A DNA stretch of 64,000 nt, taken from a virus. This document shows positions 33,852-40,639 of the stretch, one piece after another. A model generated the notes under the pieces. The model saw nothing but the letters and a program-made list of their open reading frames with translations, was not told the origin of the DNA and searched no databases. The position numbers and the translations under genes were made by a program. The DNA is taken from IMG/VR virus record IMGVR_UViG_3300012919_000005, positions 1-64,000 of that record, one strand, 5' to 3'. Each line of letters begins with the position of its first letter. The stretch's first letter is position 1.

Positions 33852-34111
33852 GCGTTTCAATGGTTGTCGCAACTGTTGTCTTTTGGAGCATGGGGGTAGG
33901 CTTAGTCGCCTACGCCCTTGCCTTTATAGACAAGAGAATACGAGCGTATTACATCTGTATTATCTTCGGTAATGCAATAATACTTTTAACTAGCCCTTTG
34001 ATTTATCAGAGTGAATTTAATATCGGTATCTTAACTATGGTTATGGTATCGGCTCAGATTAAATCAGGATTAGGAGAAAGGAAACGATTAAACAATGGGG
34101 GTTGGTTATGA
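33845..34111 (+). CDS. Small integral membrane protein
   Basis: 88 aa with three hydrophobic segments (MVVATVVFWSMGVGLVAYAL, YYICIIFGNAIILLTSPLIY, IGILTMVMVSA). Overlaps both neighbours by a few bases. Function unknown. Confidence 0.7.
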   Translation: MLSVSMVVATVVFWSMGVGLVAYALAFIDKRIRAYYICIIFGNAIILLTSPLIYQSEFNIGILTMVMVSAQIKSGLGERKRLNNGGWL

Positions 34112-34278
34112 AATGGTTATTTCAAGATAATCCTACGCCTACCCAAATTGCTAATCGTATAATTTTTAACGCATGGGTAAAACGCCAAAAGAAAACATGG
34201 TTGAATGTGCCTTTTCTAGGTATCTTTCTGATTACTGCTTTGGTTTGGGTTTTATTCTTTATGGGGGTATTTATATGA
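34108..34278 (+). CDS. Small single-pass membrane protein
   Basis: 56 aa: cytoplasmic-type N-terminus (KWLFQDNPTPTQIANRII), then one helix FLGIFLITALVWVLFFMGVF. ATGA overlaps with both neighbours. Unknown function. Confidence 0.65.
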   Translation: MKWLFQDNPTPTQIANRIIFNAWVKRQKKTWLNVPFLGIFLITALVWVLFFMGVFI

Positions 34279-34469
34279 ATGGTAAACGACCTTTTGTAAG
34301 GGAAAATGCCTATGATTTAGCCGATATGGTAGCAAAAGAATTTGCTAAACATAATCCTGACAAGAAAACGATTCGAGAGATTCAGTCGGAATTATATTTT
34401 AGAACAAATGCTGTTGCTAAAATAATCGGGCAAATCATAGAGACCTATTTTAAATCCTTGCCTAAATGA
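34275..34469 (+). CDS. Small soluble hypothetical protein
   Basis: 64 aa from the ATG at 34275 (ATGA overlap); a longer frame from 34173 runs over the previous gene. Helical: YDLADMVAKEFAKHN, TIREIQSELYFRTNAVAKII. Possibly helix-turn-helix, not certain. Confidence 0.65.
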   Translation: MNGKRPFVRENAYDLADMVAKEFAKHNPDKKTIREIQSELYFRTNAVAKIIGQIIETYFKSLPK

Positions 34470-34597
34470 GTAAAAATCGGGTGCAACGATTAGAGGAGCG
34501 GTGGTTTTGGATAAGACTAATAATGGAATTTCTTAGAACGATGATTCCTGTTCTTGTCCTGATACTACAAATCGTTGTATTGCAGAAATTACTCTAG
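34466..34597 (+). CDS. Small membrane-anchored peptide (paralogue of 39926-40066)
   Basis: 43 aa; basic N-terminus then a membrane helix IPVLVLILQIVVLQKLL preceded by FLRTM. The same plan (IRTIVPVAVLILQVVILSK) is found in the gene at 39926-40066, so the two look like paralogues. ATGA overlap with the previous gene. Confidence 0.65.
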   Translation: MSKNRVQRLEERWFWIRLIMEFLRTMIPVLVLILQIVVLQKLL

Positions 34598-34648
34598 GTT
34601 TGCGATTTAAGGGAACGGCTTGGCTAGAGCCGTGAAAATCTAGCCATT

Positions 34649-34698
34649 AGCGTGGTGGATTCTTTACTCGACTGGTTGGATCCGCCACGCTTTTTTTT
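34649..34698 (+). terminator. Strong intrinsic terminator
   Basis: Long stem (GCGTGGTGGAT with ATCCGCCACGC, one G-U pair, 19-nt loop) followed by eight T. Ends the small rightward operon. Confidence 0.9.
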
Positions 34699-34931
34699 AT
34701 TTTTTATTTTTCTGCGCCTAAGTAGTAGTACGACGACGACTTTTGTAGCGCGTCAGCGCCAAAGTGCAAGTACGAAGTATAAAACTGGTCTGTCTGCGCG
34801 GCCGCGACATTTGTCCCATATTATGCGAAGTCTGTCCTTCCCTCCCCACCTACCCCATTATTATATCACAAAAATTTGAGCATGTCAAGAAAAATATGAA
34901 AAAACTTTTTTGAAAAAACTTTCGCAATTGC
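34699..34931. other. Gene-poor stretch with a leftward promoter
   Basis: No gene I can support on either strand. It contains a CG-rich patch near 34745-34810 and a leftward sigma70 promoter at 34860-34888 that would transcribe it. A 75-codon plus-strand frame here crosses the terminator and looks accidental. Confidence 0.6.
34860..34888 (-). promoter_or_regulatory. Leftward sigma70 promoter, no gene downstream
   Basis: Minus strand TTGACA, 17 bp, TATAAT. Transcript would cover about 34850 down to the region of the terminator at 34650-34698 with no coding frame. Confidence 0.75.
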
Positions 34932-34960
34932 TTGACAAAACCCATTTCGCCTTATATAAT
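34932..34960 (+). promoter_or_regulatory. Rightward sigma70 promoter
   Basis: TTGACA, 17 bp, TATAAT. ATG of the next gene is 7 nt past the -10, so the mRNA is predicted leaderless. Confidence 0.88.
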
Positions 34961-34967
34961 AATACAC

Positions 34968-35126
34968 ATGAAAAACGAAAAAACAATCGAAAAGGTCAAA
35001 AGACCAAACAAGAAAGTTTTATTACGCGAGATTGCTGACATGACTGGCAAAAGCATCAGAGACCTTGATAGCTTAGGAAGAAGCAACATCAGCACAATCG
35101 AATGGGTAAAAGAACTTGTGTCCTAA
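34968..35126 (+). CDS. Small basic protein on a predicted leaderless mRNA
   Basis: 52 aa from the ATG at 34968. Lys/Arg-rich N-terminus (MKNEKTIEKVKRPNKKVLLRE), then IADMTGKSIRDLDSLGRSN, which may be a helix-turn-helix. Expressed from the promoter directly upstream. Could be a regulator of the neighbouring RNA island; no family recognised. Confidence 0.65.
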   Translation: MKNEKTIEKVKRPNKKVLLREIADMTGKSIRDLDSLGRSNISTIEWVKELVS

Positions 35127-35210
35127 TTTCTGAAGTGTAAGCGACTTTATTACTCAACGCTAGACATCGGTCCCTATTGGCACGGGACGGTTGTCCGCTT
35201 TTGCGCGCCG

Positions 35211-35239
35211 ATTTTACCACATCTATTCTAGCTTGTCAA
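35211..35239 (-). promoter_or_regulatory. Leftward sigma70 promoter
   Basis: Minus strand TTGACA, 17 bp, TAAAAT. Would make a transcript antisense to the small gene at 34968-35126. Confidence 0.65.
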
Positions 35240-35564
35240 TACCTGCGTGAAAAATAATTCAACTTTTTTATTTGCTAAGTCTCCCTAAAACAAGGGTCTT
35301 GCCGACCTTCTCGCAAATCCCCTACAACCCCCATTCTTACTCACTTCGCAAACCTTATAAAATAGGGTTCTCCAGTGATAGTAAGTACTAACTATGCGAA
35401 GACCATGGCACAAGTGTTTCAAAGGTAGCCGCCCCGCGCGCCCAAGTGCGAAAACGATAAGTGCCAAAGTGGTGAGCCTGCGCCAATAAGTGCAAAACTG
35501 GTAAGTGCTAGGTCTACTTTAGTGGGCAAGTGGCCGCCGCGAGTCTAGAATAAGTCTTATTTAT

Positions 35565-35593
35565 ATTGTATCATGCTTTTAAAGACTTGTCAA
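35565..35593 (-). promoter_or_regulatory. Leftward sigma70 promoter
   Basis: Minus strand TTGACA, 17 bp, TACAAT. Transcript would read through the AAGTGC repeats. Confidence 0.7.
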
Positions 35594-35699
35594 GACTTTT
35601 GCTGACTTGCGCCGACTTTTTTAAGGCTTTGCTACGGTTTCGCGTCCGGCCCCCGAGAATTCCTTTGCGTAAGTTTATTAATATTTCTTTTGCATTTGC

Positions 35700-35728
35700 T
35701 TGACACTACATCAATAGCTTGATATAAT
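35700..35728 (+). promoter_or_regulatory. Rightward sigma70 promoter, no gene downstream
   Basis: TTGACA, 17 bp, TATAAT; the next 150 bases carry no reading frame with a ribosome site. Confidence 0.88.
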
Positions 35729-35734
35729 ATATAC

Positions 35735-35879
35735 ATAATTTGAAGTGAGGAAACCACCGAACACCAAAAGCGACCTACGGGTCGAGAGAGTAGAAGTGAT
35801 TCGCTGTAGGAATTGAAGCTATACGGCAAAGATTCAAAAAAATGTTGGCAGTCTTCCCCGAACTCGCTTTAAATTATAC
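35735..35879 (+). ncRNA. Candidate small non-coding RNA
   Basis: About 145 nt between one consensus promoter and the next. Contains a CGACC-TAC-GGGTCG hairpin near 35773-35790 and AG-rich segments. No clear terminator; the 3' end is unknown and it may run into the next transcript. Confidence 0.45.
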
Positions 35880-35908
35880 TTGACAAGACAATGTCAGCGT
35901 GATATAAT
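35880..35908 (+). promoter_or_regulatory. Rightward sigma70 promoter
   Basis: TTGACA, 17 bp, TATAAT; ATG of the 38-aa gene lies 8 nt after the -10. Confidence 0.88.
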
Positions 35909-35915
35909 ATTAAGT

Positions 35916-36032
35916 ATGAAACAGAAAAGATTACCGAAAAAAATGACTGCCGAGATGAAACTCGTAATAGTAAATCTAATAGCCATTGGAGTAGGAGTAG
36001 CAATACTGATATGGGACACATGGTTAAGGTAA
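35916..36032 (+). CDS. 38-aa membrane peptide on a leaderless mRNA
   Basis: Basic start (MKQKRLPKKMTAEMK) then one membrane helix LVIVNLIAIGVGVAILIW. Start codon sits at the predicted transcription start. Unknown function. Confidence 0.65.
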   Translation: MKQKRLPKKMTAEMKLVIVNLIAIGVGVAILIWDTWLR

Positions 36033-36056
36033 GTTTGAAAAAGATTAAGCAATCAC

Positions 36057-36085
36057 TTGACAAAACCTTAAACGCAGTATATAAT
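36057..36085 (+). promoter_or_regulatory. Rightward sigma70 promoter
   Basis: TTGACA, 17 bp, TATAAT, upstream of the HTH-like gene at 36122. Confidence 0.88.
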
Positions 36086-36121
36086 ATAAAGTATAAATTA
36101 AATATTAAAACAGGAGTAGAA

Positions 36122-36451
36122 ATGGCATCAGCTAAAAATTACACAGATGAAATGGTCAACACAATGACCGAACAATACCAAGCTAATCCGACAAGGGAAA
36201 CTGTTGACGCACTAGCAAGAGAATTTGGCAAAACTACAAGAAGTATTATTGCTAAGTTATCAAGAGAAGGCGTATATGTTGCTCAACCAAGAACAACAAA
36301 AACAGGCGAGCCTATCGTTAGCAAAAATGAGATTGTCAATGACATTGCTAGCCTTCTACAAGTTGAAGTTGATGACATCGCTTCTCTTGAGAAAGCAACA
36401 AAGATTGACCTCAGAAACTTAGTGGAAAGACTCGAAGCAGTCGTTCAGTAA
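36122..36451 (+). CDS. HTH-like DNA-binding protein (paralogue family member 1)
   Basis: 109 aa from the ATG at 36122 with AGGAG upstream. Core YTDEMVNTMTEQYQANPTRE, LAREFGKTTRSIIAKL and SREGVY form a three-helix Myb/SANT- or homeodomain-like unit. The same signature (GK, SII, KLSxEGVY) recurs at 40313-40639 and more distantly at 41391, 47171 and 51346. Likely a phage regulator or DNA-organising protein. Followed by an 8-bp hairpin. Confidence 0.75.
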   Translation: MASAKNYTDEMVNTMTEQYQANPTRETVDALAREFGKTTRSIIAKLSREGVYVAQPRTTKTGEPIVSKNEIVNDIASLLQVEVDDIASLEKATKIDLRNLVERLEAVVQ

Positions 36452-36460
36452 GAAAGTGAT

Positions 36461-36482
36461 GAGGTAGTGTTAAAACTACCTC
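36461..36482 (+). terminator. Hairpin after the HTH-like gene
   Basis: Perfect 8-bp inverted repeat GAGGTAGT/ACTACCTC with a 6-nt loop. It lacks a T-run, so it may stabilise the mRNA end rather than terminate. Confidence 0.5.
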
Positions 36483-36516
36483 GCCACAGTCAAGATAACC
36501 TCGTTAAAAATAGTTC

Positions 36517-36545
36517 TTGACAAAAGGTTATTAGCGAGATATAAT
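36517..36545 (+). promoter_or_regulatory. Rightward sigma70 promoter (twin of 36726-36754)
   Basis: TTGACA, 17 bp, TATAAT, with TTC before the -35. The flanks and spacer start are nearly identical to the promoter 209 bp downstream, suggesting duplication. Confidence 0.9.
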
Positions 36546-36551
36546 ATATCT

Positions 36552-36716
36552 TATAAAATAAAAAAAGAACAGTAGTGAAACTACGCAGACAATGACCAAC
36601 ATTGCGTAGTTTGAAAGTGGTAAACCTACTCTAGCTATGAAAAATACCCTATCACATAGCAGATAGTGCACTTTGGGAAAGTGGCGGGATTTAACTACTG
36701 AGCTCAAGAAAGTGAA
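36552..36716 (+). ncRNA. Candidate structured small RNA
   Basis: No reading frame. A perfect 10-bp stem (AAACTACGCA/TGCGTAGTTT, 15-nt loop, about 36583-36617) is followed by GCTATG/CATAGC with a 15-nt loop, and the motif GAAAGTGG occurs twice. It ends at or before the next promoter. Confidence 0.6.
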
Positions 36717-36725
36717 AAATAGTTC

Positions 36726-36754
36726 TTGACAAAAGGTTAAAAGCTTGATATAAT
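36726..36754 (+). promoter_or_regulatory. Promoter of the large non-coding RNA
   Basis: TTGACA, 17 bp, TATAAT; predicted start near 36761. Confidence 0.92.
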
Positions 36755-36760
36755 ATACAT

Positions 36761-37567
36761 ATCAAAAACAAAAAAAACAAGGGGATTTCTGACTCGCCAA
36801 GCAAGTAGTAATCTGAGCATTAGCCAGCATCACTACAGCGAGAGTCAGAAACCACGAGAGGCATCTCATTAAATATTGCCGTATGCTCTTTCAATGATTA
36901 GAGGGACACGATATCAGAGTAAATCATTCGACAGTTGCAGGTTGCTAGTAGTTAACAGATTCACGGAAGAATAAGGGAACTAGCCGTTTTAACTCAAACG
37001 ATAAGGAGTAAGTGCAATACTACAGCAGTAAGTGTGTAAGTGCGTAGTCTCAACCGATTCGGTAGCAGACATAAGAAGACCTTCTCACGAGGGCAAAGCC
37101 GACCAGTTAGCCTGTAGTTCCCACTTCTCGAGCAGTTTGTCGAAACTTAAAAACCTACGGGATTACGCAGTATTACAGTAGTAAAACAGTAAATCTTCGC
37201 GTGATTGACACCAGATACAGCGATAATATCAGGGAGTGTTTAGTAGCAAAACGCTTCGGTCATCAAGTCCTGCAGATGTAGGAAACGACAGATAAAGGTG
37301 AACTACCATAAGAACGGCATCTCTATCTCTAGTGTAAAAGTGATGATTGTAAAGAGACGCTATAGTAGACAAATGACTTCTCGAACATCATTTGAAGTTT
37401 GCTAGAGTTCTTTACCAAACTAGCACTTTCAACCTAGTGTAAAAGGTGTAGGTTTTTAGGACGCTATTGTAATAAAATGCCGACCTACTGCACGACAAAG
37501 GAGTAAACTTTCTAACTGTGTAAACAGATTAAGTTTGAAGGGCGACTCTTCGGAGTCGTCTTTTTTT
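36761..37567 (+). ncRNA. Large structured non-coding RNA (about 807 nt)
   Basis: No reading frame of 60 codons on either strand. Own consensus promoter and a textbook terminator. Clear helices include TTTCTGACTC/GAGTCAGAAA (36786-36795 with 36842-36851), GAGA/TCTC, AATGATT/AATCATT (36893-36899 with 36922-36928), GCTAGT/ACTAGC, ACCG/CGGT, GCGTAGTC/GATTACGC, GCTAG/CTAGC, AACCTA/TAGGTT, and near the 3' end AAACTT/AAGTTT enclosing CTGT-GTAA-ACAG with a GNRA tetraloop. A 12-nt motif pair repeats inside it. Size and phage setting recall large ornate RNAs such as GOLLD or ROOL; membership is unproven. Confidence 0.82.
37541..37567 (+). terminator. Intrinsic terminator of the large RNA
   Basis: Eight-bp stem GGCGACTC/GAGTCGTC with a TTCG tetraloop and seven T. 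Confidence 0.95.
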
Positions 37568-37616
37568 GTCTCAAATGCAGATATCACAAAATTTCAAGGT
37601 TAATTTAAAAAAGTTC

Positions 37617-37645
37617 TTGACAAACAACTTAACGCTTGATATAAT
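37617..37645 (+). promoter_or_regulatory. Rightward sigma70 promoter for the accessory operon
   Basis: TTGACA, 17 bp, TATAAT, 24 nt before an AGGAG/ATG start at 37669. Confidence 0.9.
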
Positions 37646-37668
37646 ATATAGTATAAAAAGGAGAAAAA

Positions 37669-38016
37669 ATGGATATATGGACAATGCTTAAACAAATTGA
37701 GAAGTCTGGAGACTGCTTAATTTATGGAGTGCTAGAGATACAAGGTGTAGCAGAAGATTTATCTGGCTGGCCTGAGTTCGATAGTAGTGAACCTATGAGC
37801 CACTTATATCTCATGGATTCACAGGACATACCAAAGCAACTTATGTTAGATGCCTTTCAAGTAGCATACAACAATACAAGTTGCGAGTATGACTCTTACA
37901 ACAATATGCTAGAAGCAGTTGGAGAGTATATAATAGAAGAATTAAAAAAGAAGCAGTGCGTATGTGGAACAATAGATTGTGAAGATGCATATGGCTGCGT
38001 AACACACGGAGTATAA
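37669..38016 (+). CDS. Hypothetical protein
   Basis: 115 aa, acidic. Middle has LYLMDSQDIPKQLMLDAFQVAYN; C-terminal Cys-rich tail CVCGTIDCEDAYGC could bind a metal. First gene after the promoter, with a strong AGGAG. No family recognised. Confidence 0.7.
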   Translation: MDIWTMLKQIEKSGDCLIYGVLEIQGVAEDLSGWPEFDSSEPMSHLYLMDSQDIPKQLMLDAFQVAYNNTSCEYDSYNNMLEAVGEYIIEELKKKQCVCGTIDCEDAYGCVTHGV

Positions 38017-38018
38017 GA

Positions 38019-38309
38019 ATGGCAGATAGTAGAAAAACGAAGGGAGTCAAAGGCGACCAAAGTGGTAAAGTGATGCCATTCCCAACTCTCGATAGAGTAG
38101 CATTCTATAGAGAACACTTACAAAGAAGTATGCGTTCTACATTAGAGTTATACTCTGAATACATAAACATACAGGATAGGCTAGTATCAGAAGTAATAGA
38201 GTGCGAAAACTGTATGCTAGAATTAGTAGAAGAAATAGGCAGACTTGAAAAAGTCTTAAATCAAACGGCAATACATCAAAAGGAGGTGCACGATGCCAGC
38301 AAAATTTAA
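38019..38309 (+). CDS. Coiled-coil hypothetical protein
   Basis: 96 aa; basic N-terminus then a long helix (FYREHLQRSMRSTLELY, ECENCMLELVEEIGRLEKVL) with a CxxC pair. Starts two bases after the previous stop. Unknown function. Confidence 0.65.
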   Translation: MADSRKTKGVKGDQSGKVMPFPTLDRVAFYREHLQRSMRSTLELYSEYINIQDRLVSEVIECENCMLELVEEIGRLEKVLNQTAIHQKEVHDASKI

Positions 38310-38511
38310 ACCAAGTGAAAAAATATACAAGCGAGGAGTTCCTGCTAGTAAACAAAAAACTAGGCATTACTACCTGCACAACACACCAAAGCAAGAGTTA
38401 TTTGATTACATCAATAAACATAATGCTAAACCTAAAATTAGACAAAAGTGCTTAAACGAATTAGTTCGCAGAGGTATCAAAGTAGTCTGGGAGGTGCAAA
38501 GTGGCAGTTAA
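38293..38511 (+). CDS. Conserved small phage protein (FKPSEKIY motif)
   Basis: 72 aa: KFKPSEKIYKRGVPA, TRHYYLHNTPKQELFDYI and a final NELVRRGI. I recall this N-terminal motif and the closing RNELVRR in marine T4-like phages, without known role. AGGAGG eight bases before the ATG. Confidence 0.75.
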   Translation: MPAKFKPSEKIYKRGVPASKQKTRHYYLHNTPKQELFDYINKHNAKPKIRQKCLNELVRRGIKVVWEVQSGS

Positions 38512-38644
38512 AAGTAGATGGCAACAAGCACATACCTCGCACAAGAAGAAAACGGCACAAGGCGATTCTCACCCAAGAATTAGCTTAAACATGAACAAAA
38601 ATAAAAAGCGTTCATTTAAAAAATACAGGGGGCAAGGCAGATGA
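38501..38644 (+). CDS. Tiny basic phage protein ending KKYRGQGR
   Basis: 47 aa from a GTG with GGGAGG upstream; overlaps both neighbours. The ending SFKKYRGQGR is, from memory, shared by many tiny marine phage proteins. Basic, unknown function. Confidence 0.65.
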   Translation: MAVKSRWQQAHTSHKKKTAQGDSHPRISLNMNKNKKRSFKKYRGQGR

Positions 38645-38820
38645 GAATAGTATATCTTCCCCAGACCGAGTATAAAAACTACCAACGCAAAGTAGCAAAA
38701 CTTAAGCAAAAGGGCATTAATTTAGACATAGTAGTAGCACAACCAAAGAAAAGAAAGGTAAAGCTAACTGTAAACACTGAATACGATTGGCAGGAGTTAG
38801 ACAGACTATGCGAAAGTTAA
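38641..38820 (+). CDS. Small basic hypothetical protein
   Basis: 59 aa: MRIVYLPQTEYKNYQRKVAK then PKKRKVKLTVNTEYDW. ATGA overlap with the previous gene; next gene starts inside its last codons. Confidence 0.62.
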   Translation: MRIVYLPQTEYKNYQRKVAKLKQKGINLDIVVAQPKKRKVKLTVNTEYDWQELDRLCES

Positions 38821-38933
38821 TCAAAAAAATTAACCACGAAGTATGGCGACCTTATGATAGTGGAGTAGTAGATAATCTACTGCTTACTATCGGGGTCGCT
38901 TTTTTCGTATATATAATAGGAGTAGGCATATGA
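38808..38933 (+). CDS. Small single-pass membrane protein
   Basis: 41 aa: basic N-terminus, then a C-terminal helix NLLLTIGVAFFVYIIGVGI. ATGA overlap with the MazG-like gene. Unknown function. Confidence 0.62.
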   Translation: MRKLIKKINHEVWRPYDSGVVDNLLLTIGVAFFVYIIGVGI

Positions 38934-39328
38934 TAAATGAATATGGCAAATTTGTGGACTCCACCACAAGTAGCGAATCTAAGTATACAGGTGACCTAGT
39001 AGCAAGACTAACAGTTTTGCAGACCAAACACAAAGATATCGCATGGAGTAGATTAATGACTTCTGCTATAGGAATGTTAGCAGAAAGTGGTGAATTTGCT
39101 GAAATAATGAAAAAGATATTATTTCAAGGCAAAGTAATGAATGATGATAATAGGTATCATATGAAGCGTGAACTAGGAGATATCCTTTGGTATTGGATTC
39201 AAGGGTGCATTGCGCTAGGTTATGAACCTGAAGATGTAATGAAAGAGAATATTTCAAAGCTAGAAAGTAGATATCCGAATGGTTTTGAGATTGCAAGAAG
39301 CGAATACAGACAAGAGGGGGATATATAA
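38930..39328 (+). CDS. MazG-like nucleotide pyrophosphohydrolase
   Basis: 132 aa. The metal-binding pattern is visible: GMLAESGEFAEIMKK (ExxE-type first helix) and, 30 residues on, KRELGDILWYWIQG (ExxD second helix). MazG-type enzymes hydrolyse NTPs or dNTPs, and in marine phages are thought to affect alarmone or nucleotide pools. Starts inside the previous stop. Confidence 0.85.
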   Translation: MINEYGKFVDSTTSSESKYTGDLVARLTVLQTKHKDIAWSRLMTSAIGMLAESGEFAEIMKKILFQGKVMNDDNRYHMKRELGDILWYWIQGCIALGYEPEDVMKENISKLESRYPNGFEIARSEYRQEGDI

Positions 39329-39933
39329 TGGCAAATCATGTATATTTTAATATAGACCTAAGTTTAGATGCAGGTCAATCAGAATTAGTAGAGAAACTAG
39401 GTAATTCTTGTCGCCATGCTCAGGGAGAGATGCAGTGGATAACTTATGAAGTAGAAACTCTACCTATATATCCTGTGCCTTATGATGAAGAAGACTGGTA
39501 TAGCTGGGGTTGTGAACAAATGGGAGCTAAGTGGGTGAGCGTAGATGACTGGAATGAGAATATTATTAGTGGTCATTCAGCTTGGAGTCCTCCAATACCT
39601 TTTATTACAAACCTAATACAACACATATACGACCAAGTAGGTGGTATACCTAGTGCAAAAATGACATATGAAGACGAGTTTAGAAACTTTATAGGAGTGT
39701 GTGAAGTATGGATTACAGGTGATGATGTGGATTGGGATTACTACGAAGTAGAAGGTAGTGATTTGAATGAAGCTATGCAAGAGTGGAGTGGCTGGGATAT
39801 TGACAGTCCAGAGTTTGACTGGTGGGCTTTAACTGAAGCTAAAAATGGTGATAAGTATGAGCCTCAAGAAGTAATAGATGAAATGGTCTATGGCTTCTTT
39901 GAAGATAAGGAAGTAAAGGTGAGACATGACTAA
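39328..39933 (+). CDS. Api92/DUF1281-like ferredoxin-fold protein
   Basis: 201 aa, acidic and very Trp-rich. MANHVYFNIDLSLD at the start and WYSWGCEQMGAKWVS in the first half resemble the ferredoxin-like domain of Api92-type phage proteins. Enzymatic role unknown. ATG overlaps the previous stop. Confidence 0.62.
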   Translation: MANHVYFNIDLSLDAGQSELVEKLGNSCRHAQGEMQWITYEVETLPIYPVPYDEEDWYSWGCEQMGAKWVSVDDWNENIISGHSAWSPPIPFITNLIQHIYDQVGGIPSAKMTYEDEFRNFIGVCEVWITGDDVDWDYYEVEGSDLNEAMQEWSGWDIDSPEFDWWALTEAKNGDKYEPQEVIDEMVYGFFEDKEVKVRHD

Positions 39934-40066
39934 GCAAATGAGAAAAAGACAGAAGAAGTTAGAATACGAACTAGCGAAAACAAAACACACGCTTGAACTT
40001 ATAAGAACGATAGTGCCAGTTGCAGTTCTAATTCTACAAGTAGTAATTCTAAGTAAGGTGATATAA
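39926..40066 (+). CDS. Small membrane-anchored peptide (paralogue of 34466-34597)
   Basis: 46 aa: basic coiled start (MTKQMRKRQKKLEYEL) then LIRTIVPVAVLILQVVILSK. Shares its C-terminal half with the 43-aa gene at 34466. TAATG overlap with the next gene. Confidence 0.65.
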   Translation: MTKQMRKRQKKLEYELAKTKHTLELIRTIVPVAVLILQVVILSKVI

Positions 40067-40323
40067 TGACTGAGTATAGTGAAAGAGTAGTAAAACGAGC
40101 TAAAGAAATAGCTGCTGAAGCTTGGGCAGGTAAAATAAGGGATATTCATATGCACAGGCTAAACAGTATGTGGTATGAGCCAGAACCTGATGTTGCTAAA
40201 GACCAAGGCGTGACTGATATAACCTACAATAGTGGTAAAATTACGAGAGATGGTAAGACGATTGTAGAGGGAGTAACTGGAGAAGACCTAATATCAAAAT
40301 GGGAGAAAACGAATGAATTATAG
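40066..40323 (+). CDS. Hypothetical protein
   Basis: 85 aa: YSERVVKRAKEIAAEAWAGK, later GKITRDGKTIVEGVTGEDLI. No family recognised; in a chain of overlapping genes. Confidence 0.65.
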   Translation: MTEYSERVVKRAKEIAAEAWAGKIRDIHMHRLNSMWYEPEPDVAKDQGVTDITYNSGKITRDGKTIVEGVTGEDLISKWEKTNEL

Positions 40324-40639
40324 TAAAGAAATGACGCTAGATATGGTGAGTTGTTATAAGGAAGCTCCAAACCGTGCCACCGTTGCGATTCTCGCAGAAA
40401 GGTATGGCAAGTCGGAGAAGTCAATAATTGGAAAGCTATCTAAAGAAGGTGTGTATCAAAGGCAAGAGTATAAAACAAAAGCTGGAGAGAAGCCAATAAC
40501 AAAGGCTGAGATAGTAGAAAATCTAAGTGGAGAACTGAACGAAAATTTGAGTGGGCTAGAGAAAGCTCCGAAAGAAGTATTAAAACGATTGTGGTTTGCA
40601 CTAGAGGAATATAGATGGAGGGCAATATGCGAAGACTAG
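40313..40639 (+). CDS. HTH-like DNA-binding protein (paralogue family member 2)
   Basis: 108 aa. YSKEMTLDMVSCYKEAPNRA, LAERYGKSEKSIIGKL, SKEGVYQRQEYKTKAGEKP line up with the 36122 gene over nearly the full length. Same predicted three-helix DNA-binding unit. Overlaps both neighbours by about 11 nt. Confidence 0.75.
   Translation: MNYSKEMTLDMVSCYKEAPNRATVAILAERYGKSEKSIIGKLSKEGVYQRQEYKTKAGEKPITKAEIVENLSGELNENLSGLEKAPKEVLKRLWFALEEYRWRAICED

Larger units (their letters stand above)
35127..35699. other. Non-coding stretch with two leftward promoters and AAGTGC repeats
   Basis: No supportable gene. It holds leftward promoters at 35211-35239 and 35565-35593 and several near-repeats of AAGTGCnAAAnTGGT (35457-35510, with related copies near 34760 and 35440). 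It is patchily CG-rich in an AT-rich genome. Origin, antisense-RNA region or binding-site cluster are all possible. Confidence 0.55.

Noticed and set aside
34652-34879. 75-codon plus frame over the terminator
   Set aside because: It starts inside the terminator stem and has a low-complexity sequence; no support for translation.
35285-35467. 60-codon minus frame within the leftward transcript region
   Set aside because: No ribosome site and no recognisable sequence; the region looks like non-coding DNA.
34700-35700. CRISPR array from repeated AAGTGC motifs
   Set aside because: Repeats are short, degenerate and irregularly spaced, with no cas genes nearby.
31434-37600. tRNA genes in the gene-poor regions
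   Set aside because: I looked for a cloverleaf with a T-loop and acceptor pairing among the many hairpins and found none.
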